The notes beneath the pieces are model-generated. The model saw only the letters and a program-made list of their open reading frames with translations. It had not been told where the DNA came from and ran no database searches. Position numbers and translations under genes: made by a program. A DNA stretch of 64,000 bases, from positions 62,001-126,000 of the forward strand of contig NZ_LMEM01000014.1 of NCBI RefSeq assembly GCF_001426345.1, given 5' to 3'. Shown here one piece after another: positions 31,761 through 40,599 of the stretch. Position 1 is the stretch's first letter; each line of letters starts with the position of its first letter. This DNA is from Devosia sp. Root436 (GTDB taxonomy: Bacteria > Pseudomonadota > Alphaproteobacteria > Rhizobiales > Devosiaceae).

Positions 31761-33575
31761 ATGTCTGTCCGTCAGGCCATCCAGGATGTTACCGATCGCA
31801 TCGCGGCGCGCAGCCGCGACAGTCGCCGGGACTACCTGAACCGGCTCGATGCCGCGCGCGAGGCCGGCGTCAATCGCGCCGTGCTCTCCTGCGGCAACCT
31901 CGCCCATGCCTTCGCCGCCTGCTCCCCCGCCGAAAAGGCCCAGCTCGCCGGCACCAAGTCGCTCAATCTGGGCATCGTCACCAGCTACAACGACATGCTC
32001 TCGGCCCATCAGCCCTATCAATTCTACCCCGACATCATCAAGGAAGCGGCCCGTTCCATCGGCGCCACCGCCCAGGTCGCCGGTGGCGTCCCCGCCATGT
32101 GCGATGGCGTCACCCAGGGCCAGCCCGGCATGGACCTTTCGCTCTTCAGCCGCGACGTCATCGCCATGTCCACGGCCATTGCCCTCAGCCACAACATGTT
32201 CGATGCCGCCGTCTATCTCGGCATCTGCGACAAGATCGTGCCGGGCCTGCTCATCGGTGCACTGACCTTCGGCCATCTCCCGGCTGTGTTCATCCCCGCC
32301 GGCCCCATGCCCTCGGGCCTGCCCAATGACGAAAAGAGCAAGGTCCGCCAGCTCTATATGGAGGGCAAGGTCGGCCGCGCCGAACTGCTCGAAGCCGAAT
32401 CCAAGTCCTACCATTCGGCCGGCACCTGCACCTTCTACGGTACGGCGAACAGCAACCAGATGCTCATGGAAATCATGGGCCTTCATCTGCCCGGCGCCAG
32501 CTTCGTCAATCCCGGCACCCCCCTGCGCGATGCCCTGACCAAGGAAGCCACCGTCCGCGCCCTCTCGCTCACCGCGCTGGGCAACAACTACACTCCGGTC
32601 GGCCACGTCATCGATGAAAAGGCCATCGTCAATGGCCTGGTTGGTCTCCACGCCACCGGCGGCTCCACCAACCACACCATGCACCTCATCGCCATCGCCG
32701 CCGCCGCCGGCCTCCAGGTCACCTGGGACGACATGAGCGACCTCAGCGATGCAACCCCGCTGCTCGCCCGCGTCTATCCCAATGGCGTGGCCGACGTGAA
32801 CCACTTCCATGCCGCCGGCGGCATGGGCTTCCTCATCCAGGAACTGCTCGAAAGCGGCCACCTGCATGAAGACGTCAAGACCGTCTGGGGCGAGGGCCTC
32901 TCCGGCTACAAAGTCGAAGCCAAGCTCATCGAAGACAAGCTGACCTTCGAGCCCGCCCCCAGCGAATCCGCCCTCCCCAAGGTCCTCACGGGCACCAAAA
33001 CCCCGTTCCAGACCTCCGGTGGCCTCAAGCTCCTCACCGGCAATCTCGGCCGCTCGGTCATCAAGGTCTCCGCCGTCAAGCCCGAGCATCGCGTCGTCGA
33101 AGCCCCCGCCCGCGTCTTCCACGGCCAGGAGGGCCTGCAGGCCGCCTTCAAGGCCGGCGAACTCACCGGCGACATGATCGCCGTGGTCCGCTTCTCCGGC
33201 CCCCGTGCCCTCGGCATGCCCGAACTGCACAAGCTCACCCCCTCGCTCGGCATCCTGCAGGATCGCGGCTTCAAGGTCGCCCTACTCACCGACGGCCGCA
33301 TGTCCGGCGCGTCAGGCAAGGTTCCCGCCGCCATCCACATGACCCCCGAGGCCATCGACGGCGGCCCCATCAGCAAGATCCGCGACGGCGACATGATCCG
33401 CCTCGACGCCAATGAAGGCACCCTGACCTTCCTCGGCGACGAAAAGGAATTCCGCTCGCGCACTCCGGCCGTGCAGGACCTGCGCGACCAGCATTTCGGC
33501 ATGGGCCGCGAACTGTTTGCCGGGTTCAGGAGCCTGGTCGGCGTGGCTGATCGTGGGGCGAGCGTGTTTGGCTGA
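31761..33575 (+). CDS. edd: Phosphogluconate dehydratase
   Basis: Dehydrates 6-phosphogluconate to KDPG in the Entner-Doudoroff pathway; IlvD/Edd family iron-sulfur enzyme. The 604-residue product has [13 protein letters not shown] near 113, CDKIVPG near 156, [14 protein letters not shown] near 300 and [14 protein letters not shown] near 512. Start at 31761 follows AGGAG. It ends the zwf-pgl-edd run. Confidence 0.97.
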   Translation: MSVRQAIQDVTDRIAARSRDSRRDYLNRLDAAREAGVNRAVLSCGNLAHAFAACSPAEKAQLAGTKSLNLGIVTSYNDMLSAHQPYQFYPDIIKEAARSIGATAQVAGGVPAMCDGVTQGQPGMDLSLFSRDVIAMSTAIALSHNMFDAAVYLGICDKIVPGLLIGALTFGHLPAVFIPAGPMPSGLPNDEKSKVRQLYMEGKVGRAELLEAESKSYHSAGTCTFYGTANSNQMLMEIMGLHLPGASFVNPGTPLRDALTKEATVRALSLTALGNNYTPVGHVIDEKAIVNGLVGLHATGGSTNHTMHLIAIAAAAGLQVTWDDMSDLSDATPLLARVYPNGVADVNHFHAAGGMGFLIQELLESGHLHEDVKTVWGEGLSGYKVEAKLIEDKLTFEPAPSESALPKVLTGTKTPFQTSGGLKLLTGNLGRSVIKVSAVKPEHRVVEAPARVFHGQEGLQAAFKAGELTGDMIAVVRFSGPRALGMPELHKLTPSLGILQDRGFKVALLTDGRMSGASGKVPAAIHMTPEAIDGGPISKIRDGDMIRLDANEGTLTFLGDEKEFRSRTPAVQDLRDQHFGMGRELFAGFRSLVGVADRGASVFG

Positions 33576-33707
33576 GGGATTGTGAGTGTCAAATGCTCCG
33601 CATCGCCACCTATCCTAAAGCCAACCTTGGCTCCACTTGCTGGCCGCTCCTTGATTTATGCCAGCCGCGCTGCCATGCATTAGTATGACCTAATCTTGGG
33701 GGCACAG

Positions 33708-34106
33708 TTGCCAGATAAGGTAGCAAAATGGCTGATGTTCTCCGTCCTAATTTCGTTGGCCCCATTACTGGCTAGCTGGATATGGGCGGCAGCGAGTTCT
33801 TCTGAACCAGTCGGACTTTACACAGTGATACGACAGGGAGATCTGTGTCTGCTTGCGGCCAGTTTCTGCGCAGTTGGCATTGGCGAATTGATTGGAATTA
33901 AGCGAAGCAGCCAGACGCTGATGATCTTCGTGGGCGGAACATCGGCCCTTACAATTATGCTATCGGTCTTCCTCTATGCGCTCCTGCGGAACGCGGCATC
34001 GCTTCCCAATGAGGTGTATGTCGTGGGCACGTCCGTGGTGCTTTTTGTAATTGGAGTGGTTGCCTCAACTGTTAGTATCGCGATCTCGGAGATAACCGAT
34101 GCCTGA
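33708..34106 (+). CDS. Small integral membrane protein, unknown (island gene 1)
   Basis: A 132-residue protein with about four hydrophobic segments (near 8-24, 38-58, 66-86 and 100-122 in this numbering) separated by short loops; no family recognised. The base composition is visibly more AT-rich than the neighbouring edd and mutL, and codons such as TTA, ATA and AGC/AGT are more common. The TTG at 33708 follows GGGGG by 7 bases; a TTG at 33696 in the same frame is another possibility. It overlaps the next gene by 8 bases. Confidence 0.6.
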   Translation: MPDKVAKWLMFSVLISLAPLLASWIWAAASSSEPVGLYTVIRQGDLCLLAASFCAVGIGELIGIKRSSQTLMIFVGGTSALTIMLSVFLYALLRNAASLPNEVYVVGTSVVLFVIGVVASTVSIAISEITDA

Positions 34107-34320
34107 CTTGATTCAGCTAGGCTTTTCGCTCGGCGTCTTAGTTGCGGCAGTTGGAGCGATTGTCAGCGTCGTGATGACCTTTAGGATGAGCCTAGCGCTT
34201 CGCCAGATCGAACGTCGCATTGCAACAAAAGAAGGGCAGGTTGTTAGCACAGCTAATGAGGAAGATGTGAAGTCGCCCCACCCATTGCCCGCAGATGGAG
34301 TGGGGGAAGCTGATGAGTGA
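34099..34320 (+). CDS. Single-pass small membrane protein, unknown (island gene 2)
   Basis: A 73-residue protein with one strong membrane segment (about 6-30, QLGFSLGVLVAAVGAIVSVV) followed by a charged cytoplasmic-type tail. No family recognised. It overlaps the preceding gene by 8 bases and the following one by 8 bases, which argues that the three are translated together. AT-richer than the surrounding genome. Confidence 0.6.
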   Translation: MPDLIQLGFSLGVLVAAVGAIVSVVMTFRMSLALRQIERRIATKEGQVVSTANEEDVKSPHPLPADGVGEADE

Positions 34321-34597
34321 CTTCCGTTTTGTTGTGGTTAGTTGGGATACCAATGGTCGCGAAAGGGACCGGGAGAAATTCGTTGAAGCTCTAAATAAAG
34401 CAAACGACTGGATTGAATTTCGGGAGAATACGTGGCTCGTTTGGACTAAACAGAGCTCCAAAACTTGGTATAATCGACTTAAGCCTCATATCGGCGATAG
34501 GGACAACGTATTTGTTGTTGCCGCGGACATCTCTGATCGGGGTGGTTGGATGCCGCGCGCGTTTTGGGATTTCGTGCGGAGCAAGTCATCAACCTGA
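34313..34597 (+). CDS. SinR-like / Cas2-fold-like small protein (island gene 3)
   Basis: A 94-residue protein, MSDFRFVVVSWDTNGRERDR at its start. The order of a beta strand (FRFVVVSWD), a charged helix, WIEFRENTWLVWT, a second helix, then DNVFVVAAD and a late GWMPRAFWDFV resembles the small proteins often labelled SinR family, which have a ferredoxin-like fold similar to Cas2. The catalytic Asp typical of active Cas2 may correspond to Asp12, but this is uncertain. The start at 34313 follows GGGGGAAG and overlaps the previous stop. No CRISPR array or cas1 is nearby, so a CRISPR role is not supported. Confidence 0.55.
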   Translation: MSDFRFVVVSWDTNGRERDREKFVEALNKANDWIEFRENTWLVWTKQSSKTWYNRLKPHIGDRDNVFVVAADISDRGGWMPRAFWDFVRSKSST

Positions 34598-34636
34598 ATC
34601 AGGGCTCCTCTATGCCACGTGGCTCTCGACTCTATA

Positions 34637-36454
34637 CTATCGCGTCCGCCCGAACAGCCGCTCGATATCCTTCTTCTTGAGCTCCACATAGGTCGGCCGC
34701 CCATGGATGCACTGCCCCGAATGGGGCGTCGCCTCCATGTCGCGCAGCAGCGCATTCATCTCATCCACCCGCAGCCGCCGCCCGGATCGCACCGAGCCGT
34801 GGCAGGCCATGCGGGCGATGATCGCTTCCATCCGGTCGCTCACCGCCGCGATGCTCTCCCATTCCGCGAGCCCGTCCGCTACGTCGCGCACCAGCCCGTC
34901 AATGTCCGAATTGCCCAGCAAAGCCGGCGTCTCGCGCACCGCTACAGCCCTTGGCCCGAACCGTTCGAGATAAAGCCCGAACCGCTCCAGCTCCCCCGCC
35001 GCCTCTTCCAGTCGCGCGCAATCCTCCTCCGGCAGCTCCACCACCAGCGGGATCAGTTGCGCCTGGCTCGGCACCGGCCCGGAGGCCAGTTGCGCCTTGA
35101 ACCGCTCATAGACCAGCCGCTCATGCGCCGCATGCTGGTCCACCAGCAGCAGGCCCTCGCCATTCTGCGCAATGATGAAATTGTCGAACATCTGCGCCCG
35201 CGCCGTGCCCAGCGGATAGTCCACCAGTTCAGGCGCTGCCTCCGGCTCCATCCGCGCGCTGGGCTCGTTGAGCCCTTCCAGCGTGGCGCCGAAATCCGGC
35301 GCAAACGGCCTGGTGCTGCCTACGCCCACCCGCTCATACCCGGCAAACGGTGCCACGGTCTCGGCCCGCCATGTCGGGGCAGGGGCGGGCGAGGGCGCCT
35401 GATAGGCCGGCGCCGTGAACGCCCCCAGCACATCCTCGGCCACCGTGCCCGACGCCTTGAACCCCGCCGCTGCCAGCGCCTCGCCAATGGCCCGGATCAC
35501 CGCGCCGCGCACCGCCCCGGCATCGCGAAACCGCAGTTCCGCCTTTGCTGGATGTACGTTGACGTCCACCTCGCCGGGGTCGATGGCGATATAGAGCGCC
35601 ACGACGGGAAAGCGGTCGCGGAACACATAATCGGCATAGGCCGCCCGCACGGCGCCCACCAGCACCTTGTCCTTCACCGAGCGGCCATTGACGAAATAGA
35701 ACTGGCTGAGCGAATTGGCCCGCGTATAGGTCGGCAGTCCCGCCAGCCCCGCCACCACGACGCCATGCCGGCTGGTCGCCAGCGTCACGGCATTCCGCGC
35801 AAAATCGTCGCCGATCACCTGGCCCAGCCGTGCCTGCAAGGCTCCTGTCCCGGTCACGGAAGGCCAGTTGCTCGCTGTCCGGTCGCTGCCATTGAGCACG
35901 AAGTGGACGCCCGGATTGGCCATGCCCAGGCGCTTGACCACATCGGTGATCGCCCCCGCCTCGGCCCGGTCGGTCTTGAGGAATTTCAGCCGCGCCGGCA
36001 CATTGGCGAAGAGGTTCCTTACCTCGACGATGGTCCCCCGGTTCATCGCCTGCGGCACCGGCCCAGTGCGCAGCCCGTTGCGCACCTCGATCCTGAGCCC
36101 GCTCTCCGCCTGCGCCGTCCGCGAGGCAATGCTCAGCTCCGCCACAGACCCGATCGAGGCCAGTGCCTCGCCCCGGAACCCCAGCGTTCGGATATCGTCC
36201 AGCTCGTCCTCGCTGAGCTTGGACGTCGCATGCCGCTCCACCGACAGCACCAGGTCGGCCCGGTCCATGCCATGCCCGTCATCCTCGATGCGGATAAGCC
36301 CCTTGCCGCCCGCCGCCGTGGTCACCACCACCCGGCCGGCGCCCGCATCGATGGCATTTTCGACCAGTTCCTTGACCACGCTGGCGGGCCGCTCCACCAC
36401 CTCGCCGGCAGCAATGCGGTTGATCAGGTCTTCGGGTAGCTGGCGGATGGGCAA
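34637..36454 (-). CDS. mutL: DNA mismatch repair protein MutL
   Basis: GHKL ATPase that couples mismatch recognition by MutS to strand incision. The 605-residue product has the ATPase motifs ENAIDAGAG at 32-40, DDGHGMD at 58-64 and TLGFRGEALASI at 90-101. The C-terminal part carries DQHAAHERLVYE, the metal-dependent endonuclease motif found in species lacking MutH. The start is a TTG at 36454 preceded by AGGAGA; the frame is open to 36631 but that part is translated repeat DNA. Confidence 0.96.
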   Translation of the reverse strand: MPIRQLPEDLINRIAAGEVVERPASVVKELVENAIDAGAGRVVVTTAAGGKGLIRIEDDGHGMDRADLVLSVERHATSKLSEDELDDIRTLGFRGEALASIGSVAELSIASRTAQAESGLRIEVRNGLRTGPVPQAMNRGTIVEVRNLFANVPARLKFLKTDRAEAGAITDVVKRLGMANPGVHFVLNGSDRTASNWPSVTGTGALQARLGQVIGDDFARNAVTLATSRHGVVVAGLAGLPTYTRANSLSQFYFVNGRSVKDKVLVGAVRAAYADYVFRDRFPVVALYIAIDPGEVDVNVHPAKAELRFRDAGAVRGAVIRAIGEALAAAGFKASGTVAEDVLGAFTAPAYQAPSPAPAPTWRAETVAPFAGYERVGVGSTRPFAPDFGATLEGLNEPSARMEPEAAPELVDYPLGTARAQMFDNFIIAQNGEGLLLVDQHAAHERLVYERFKAQLASGPVPSQAQLIPLVVELPEEDCARLEEAAGELERFGLYLERFGPRAVAVRETPALLGNSDIDGLVRDVADGLAEWESIAAVSDRMEAIIARMACHGSVRSGRRLRVDEMNALLRDMEATPHSGQCIHGRPTYVELKKKDIERLFGRTR

Positions 36455-36552
36455 GGGCGATTCTCCTGCGGCCAATATAGGGCAGGGGACCGCGGTTTCC
36501 GACCCGGATTTGTGCGCGTGGTGAGATACCCTCAACCCCTTGGGGAGGGGCG

Positions 36553-36656
36553 CTTCCCTTCTCCCCCTATGGGCGAAGGTGCCCGAAGGGCGGATGAGGG
36601 GGCACGGAGCCATCCGCTGGCATTGCAGCATGGGAGAGTGCAGAACCCCTCACCCC
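36553..36656. repeat. Palindromic repeat (family A) between mutL and the hydrolase gene
   Basis: CCCTTCTCCCCCTATGGGCG, GAAGGTGCCCGAAGGGCGGA and TGAGGGG match the family A unit seen in ileS, cobN and at 45546. It then continues with a less conserved part ending AACCCCTCACCCCGATT. Divergent genes flank it. Confidence 0.75.
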
Positions 36657-36693
36657 GATTGACCAATCCCCCACCGCCGGGTCACCTAGCGCC

Positions 36694-38394
36694 ATGACGG
36701 AACTGCGCACATCGCGCTGGCATGCCCTGGGCCACCGCGCCAATGCGGGCTGGGACATGGTGGCCTACCATTTCTCGCCGCCCGGCCTGCTGCTCGGTTC
36801 GGTGCTGTTCGCTCTTTCGCTCACCCCTTCGCTGCTGCCGCGCACCGAACTGGTGCAGGGCATCCTTTCCGGCTGCAGCTTTGCCGTGGGCTATGGCATC
36901 GGCAATCTCGCCCACTGGTCCTGGGGCTTTCTCGGCCTGCGCGTGCCGCCGGGGCGGATCACGCGCCTGCTCGGCTTCCTCATTGCCCTGGTCTGCCTCA
37001 CCGTGGTCGGCATTGCGCTGGGCAATGCCAATCTCTGGCAGAATTCGGTACGATCAGTCATGGGCATGGCGCCGGTTGCCACCAGCCAGCCCCTGCTGAT
37101 TGCCGCAACCGCGCTGCCAGTCGCGCTGCTGCTGATGCTGACAGGCAAGCTGCTGGTCATGCTGGTCCGCTTCATCTGGGGCAAGCTCCCCGCCGCCATG
37201 CCGCCCCGCGCCGCCATGCTGCTCAGCGCGCTCCTGGTCGGCGCCGTGCTGGCGCTGCTGGTCAATGGCGTCGTGCTGCGTGGCGCCCTCCGGGCCGCCG
37301 ACCGCTTCTATGAACGGCTCGATGCCGTCGTGTCCGACGAGGGTGGCGCCCCCGCAAGACCCCGCCAGACCGGCAGCAGCGCCTCGCTGATCCTCTGGAA
37401 CACGATCGGGCGCGATGCCCGCATCTATGTGCAGAGCGGCCCCGCCGCCTCAGCCATATCGGCCATGACGGGCAAGCCGGCCATCGAGCCGCTGCGCACC
37501 TATGTCGGCCTGCGTTCGGCCGAGAGTGTCGGCGCCCGCGCCGAACTGGCTTTGGCCGAATTGCAGCGCATTGGCGCCTTCGACCGTTCGGTGCTGGTCC
37601 TGGTCATGCCCGTGGGCACCGGCTGGGTCGATCGCGCCGCCATCGATACGCTGGAATATCTCCATGGCGGCGATGTCGCCACCGTCGCCGTGCAATATTC
37701 CTATCTCACCTCGTGGCTCTCCCTGCTGGTCGAGCCCGGCTATGGCAGCGACACCGCCCAGGCCTTGTTCCAGGCGGTCTATGAATACTGGACTGCCTTG
37801 CCGAAAGACCATCGCCCGCGCCTCTATCTCTATGGCCTCAGCCTGGGCGCCCTGGCCTCGCAGGCCTCCACCCAGCTCTATGACGTGCTGGGCGATCCCT
37901 TCCAGGGCGCGCTCTGGGCCGGTCCGCCCTTTTCCAGTTCCATCTGGAGCTGGGCCACCGCCAATCGTCAGCCCGATACGCCCGCCTGGCTGCCGCGCTT
38001 CGGCAATGACACGGCCATCCGCTTCCTCAACCAGTCCGGCACCGCCCATTGGCCCGCCGTGCCCTGGGGACCGATGCGCACGGTGTTCCTGCAATATGCC
38101 AGCGACCCCATCGTCTTCTTCGATCCCAGTGCCGATTGGCGCCGCCCGGCCTGGCTCGACGAGCCGCGCGGCCCCGACGTGTCGCCTGCCCTCAACTGGT
38201 ATCCGGTGGTCACCTTCCTGCAACTGGCCCTCGACATGGCGCTGGCGCAGACCTCGCCCATAGGCTACGGCCATGTCTATGCCCCGCGCGACTATATCGA
38301 TGCCTGGGTCGAGGTAACCCAGCCCCCCGGCTGGACCAAGGCCGAGCTCGAAGCGCTAAAGCGCAAGATTCCCGCCGACGAGTACCTGCCATGA
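36694..38394 (+). CDS. Membrane alpha/beta-hydrolase (PF10081/PF15420-like)
   Basis: A 566-residue protein with an N-terminal membrane domain (about five hydrophobic segments to residue 205) followed by a soluble domain with the nucleophile elbow YGLSLGALASQ (Ser383). The layout matches the alpha/beta-hydrolase family with a conserved N-terminal membrane domain. Substrate unknown. The TGA overlaps the ATG of the deaminase gene. Confidence 0.85.
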   Translation: MTELRTSRWHALGHRANAGWDMVAYHFSPPGLLLGSVLFALSLTPSLLPRTELVQGILSGCSFAVGYGIGNLAHWSWGFLGLRVPPGRITRLLGFLIALVCLTVVGIALGNANLWQNSVRSVMGMAPVATSQPLLIAATALPVALLLMLTGKLLVMLVRFIWGKLPAAMPPRAAMLLSALLVGAVLALLVNGVVLRGALRAADRFYERLDAVVSDEGGAPARPRQTGSSASLILWNTIGRDARIYVQSGPAASAISAMTGKPAIEPLRTYVGLRSAESVGARAELALAELQRIGAFDRSVLVLVMPVGTGWVDRAAIDTLEYLHGGDVATVAVQYSYLTSWLSLLVEPGYGSDTAQALFQAVYEYWTALPKDHRPRLYLYGLSLGALASQASTQLYDVLGDPFQGALWAGPPFSSSIWSWATANRQPDTPAWLPRFGNDTAIRFLNQSGTAHWPAVPWGPMRTVFLQYASDPIVFFDPSADWRRPAWLDEPRGPDVSPALNWYPVVTFLQLALDMALAQTSPIGYGHVYAPRDYIDAWVEVTQPPGWTKAELEALKRKIPADEYLP

Positions 38395-38840
38395 CCAGCC
38401 AATCCCCCATGGACCTCGCTCTGTCGCTTGCCGAAGAAGCCGCCGCCAATGGCGAAGCCCCGGTCGGCGCCGTGGTCATGGAGGGCGATACGATCCTCGC
38501 CGCCGAGCGCAACCGCATGAAGGCCCTGGGCGACCCCACCGCCCATGCCGAAATGCTGGCCATTCGGACCGCGCTGAAAACCCGCGGCACCGGCCGGCTC
38601 GATGGCTGCGACCTCTATGTCACCCTCGAACCCTGCGCCATGTGCGCCGGGGCCATCGCCCACGCCCGCCTGCGCCGCCTCTATTTCGCCGCCGAGGACA
38701 CCAAGGCCGGCGCAGTGGAAAACGGCATCCGCCTCTTCGCCCAGCCCACCTGCCACCACGCCCCCGAAGTCATCTCCGGCCTCGGCGCCACCCGCTCCGA
38801 AACCCTGCTGCGCGACTTCTTCCGCGCCCTGCGGGAGTAG
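38391..38840 (+). CDS. tadA: tRNA-specific adenosine-34 deaminase-like nucleoside deaminase
   Basis: Zinc deaminase that converts the wobble adenosine of tRNA-Arg(ACG) to inosine. The 149-residue product has the zinc-site motifs AHAEM (His52, Glu54) and PCAMC (Cys82, Cys85). The length and N-terminal GEAPVGAVV fit TadA, though a related guanine or cytosine deaminase cannot be excluded from sequence alone. It overlaps the hydrolase gene by 4 bases (ATGA). Confidence 0.88.
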   Translation: MTSQSPMDLALSLAEEAAANGEAPVGAVVMEGDTILAAERNRMKALGDPTAHAEMLAIRTALKTRGTGRLDGCDLYVTLEPCAMCAGAIAHARLRRLYFAAEDTKAGAVENGIRLFAQPTCHHAPEVISGLGATRSETLLRDFFRALRE

Positions 38841-38862
38841 GCCGCGGACTTGTCGGTTCCTG

Positions 38863-38997
38863 TCCTCCCTCCCCTTGAGGGGGAGAGCTATCGCATATGA
38901 CGCCTCCGCCGGGCGCGGGCTCCCTCTCCCCTGAGGGGAGAGGTGACTTGCGCTTCACTCCATATGCAATAGCCCTCCCCTCAAGGGGGAGGGAGGC
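38863..38997. repeat. Palindromic repeat with a nested second family
   Basis: Outer arms CCTCCCTCCCCTTGAGGGGG and CCCCTCAAGGGGGAGGGAGG bracket the inner TATCGCATATG/CATATGCAATA dyad and a central CTCCCTCTCCCCTGAGGGGA hairpin of family B type. It sits between convergent tadA and the GFA-family gene. Confidence 0.8.
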
Positions 38998-39023
38998 GAT
39001 GAATTGAGGGTAGGGCGGATATC

Positions 39024-39530
39024 CTACCGCTCCACCAGCATGGCCACCGCCGACAGCGCCAGCCCGGCCATCATGGAAAACGGATACATGGCATGCCCCG
39101 GCACGTCACCGGGCAGCGCTACCCCGGGCGCCGCGAATTTCGTGCAGATCCGCCATTGTACCGGCGGCACCGCGCCCTCCAGCCGGTCGCGATAGAGCGG
39201 CACCCAGTGCCGGGCGTCATCGAAGGTGACGGCCATCGGCGTGTTGCAGCATCTGGCCACCATCCGGTTGGTCTTGGAGTCCGGGGTGAGCTTGTGCGCC
39301 TCCAGCAAATGCCCGCCCCTGGTCGGCGTCACCCGGTCCTTGCGATAGAGCACATTGGCCGTGCCCCCGGCCGCGTCGAGCAGCGGCGGCGCATCGGGCA
39401 GGGCGGCCAGGGCCAGCCCCGCCGCCTGGCAATCGTCGCAATGGCAGATCACGCTGGCAATGGGTTTCCCCCAAGCCTCGATTTCCACCTGCCCGCAGCT
39501 GCAGCGCGCAATGACCAGCCTGTCCTTCAT
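39024..39530 (-). CDS. GFA-family protein (glutathione-dependent formaldehyde-activating-like)
   Basis: A 168-residue protein with the zinc-binding pattern of the GFA family: CSCG near residue 11, CHCDDCQAAG near 30, and later CCNTPM. A C-terminal hydrophobic segment (MMAGLALSAVAMLV) may anchor it in the membrane. Family members range from formaldehyde-activating enzymes to proteins of unknown role; no substrate can be assigned. Start ATG at 39530. Confidence 0.82.
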   Translation of the reverse strand: MKDRLVIARCSCGQVEIEAWGKPIASVICHCDDCQAAGLALAALPDAPPLLDAAGGTANVLYRKDRVTPTRGGHLLEAHKLTPDSKTNRMVARCCNTPMAVTFDDARHWVPLYRDRLEGAVPPVQWRICTKFAAPGVALPGDVPGHAMYPFSMMAGLALSAVAMLVER

Positions 39531-39578
39531 ACCCCCAGTCCAGCCCATTGCCGGGGATTCGACAAGCCGGTTGTCGTT

Positions 39579-40457
39579 TCAGTCCGGATTGCTCTCCACC
39601 ACCGGCACCTTGCCGGCGATATAGGCCTCCACCTTGTCGGCCAGGATGCGCTTGAAGCGCTCCTTCTCGATTTCGGCATGCGCTACGATCTCGCGCACCC
39701 GCCAGAATTCCAGCGCGCCGAAATTGGCCACATGCGGGCGGATATAGATATCGGGCGGATAGGCCGCCATCATATGCGCCGTCAGCGAATGCATCATGAT
39801 CTGGGCCGAGCCGAACCAGATATCGAGCGCCTTGTGGTCGGTCTTGGCGATGCCCTCCGAGGGGTCGCCATTGACGTCGATACCGATCAGGAAATCGGTG
39901 TCGATATCGGCCTGGTCGAGCGGCAGCGGATTGACCACCCCGCCATCCACCAGGATATGGTTGGCATAGACGACCGGCTTGAACAGGCTCGGAATGGCGA
40001 TGGACCCGGCAATGGCCGGCCGCAGCAACCCGGTATTAAACACCACCTGGTGCCAGCTCTGGAAATCGGTCGCCACCACATAGAGCGGCACCTTGAGGTC
40101 TTTGAATTCGAGCGGAAAACTGGCCGGCGTGAACGCATCGACGATGCTGGTGGCGTCGAGCTGCATCGAAATGCCGTTCTTGAGAATGCCGCTGATGCCG
40201 CGGATCTGCGTCGCCCACAGCTTGGTGGCGATGGTGCGCATCGTGCCCAGCACTTCATAGGAATGTTCGCGCAATTCCTTGCCGGTCATGCCCGCCGCCC
40301 AACCCGAGCCGATCAGCGCGCCGATGGAGGTGCCCGAGATGACCGAGGGCTTGAGCCCCAGCTCGTCCATGGCTTCGATATAGGGAATATGCGTCAGCCC
40401 GCGCGCCGACCCACCACCCAGCGCTACGCCGATCCGAGGTCCAGAAACCGTGTCCAT
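39579..40457 (-). CDS. Patatin-like phospholipase
   Basis: Predicted Ser-Asp dyad lipid acyl hydrolase of the RssA/patatin type. With the start at 40457 the product is 292 residues: oxyanion-hole motif GGGSARG at 14-20, GTSIG with nucleophile Ser44, and the catalytic Asp in DGGVVNP. The start at 40457 follows AAGGAG by about 11 bases. The frame stays open to an ATG at 40691, which would add 78 Pro- and Arg-rich residues and overlap purD by 92 bases; that is considered less likely. Confidence 0.9.
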   Translation of the reverse strand: MDTVSGPRIGVALGGGSARGLTHIPYIEAMDELGLKPSVISGTSIGALIGSGWAAGMTGKELREHSYEVLGTMRTIATKLWATQIRGISGILKNGISMQLDATSIVDAFTPASFPLEFKDLKVPLYVVATDFQSWHQVVFNTGLLRPAIAGSIAIPSLFKPVVYANHILVDGGVVNPLPLDQADIDTDFLIGIDVNGDPSEGIAKTDHKALDIWFGSAQIMMHSLTAHMMAAYPPDIYIRPHVANFGALEFWRVREIVAHAEIEKERFKRILADKVEAYIAGKVPVVESNPD

Positions 40458-40599
40458 CCCGCCCCGCTCCTTGCCTTGGCTGCGCAGCCGTTCGGCAAGC
40501 GCCCGGCCGCGCAGTTGCAGCGGGGTAGGCGAGCGTTTGGGCGGCGTCTCGTCAAAGACGGTCTTGAGGTAGGGTACGCCGCCGAAGTTTAGGAAGGGT

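Noticed and set aside
34313-34597. CRISPR association of the Cas2-like small protein
   Set aside because: No repeat-spacer array, cas1 or other cas gene is within the window; the resemblance is to stand-alone SinR-like proteins.
34619-36439. Plus-strand open frame antisense to mutL
   Set aside because: mutL is supported by all MutL motifs; the antisense frame is Pro/Arg/His-rich without a family.
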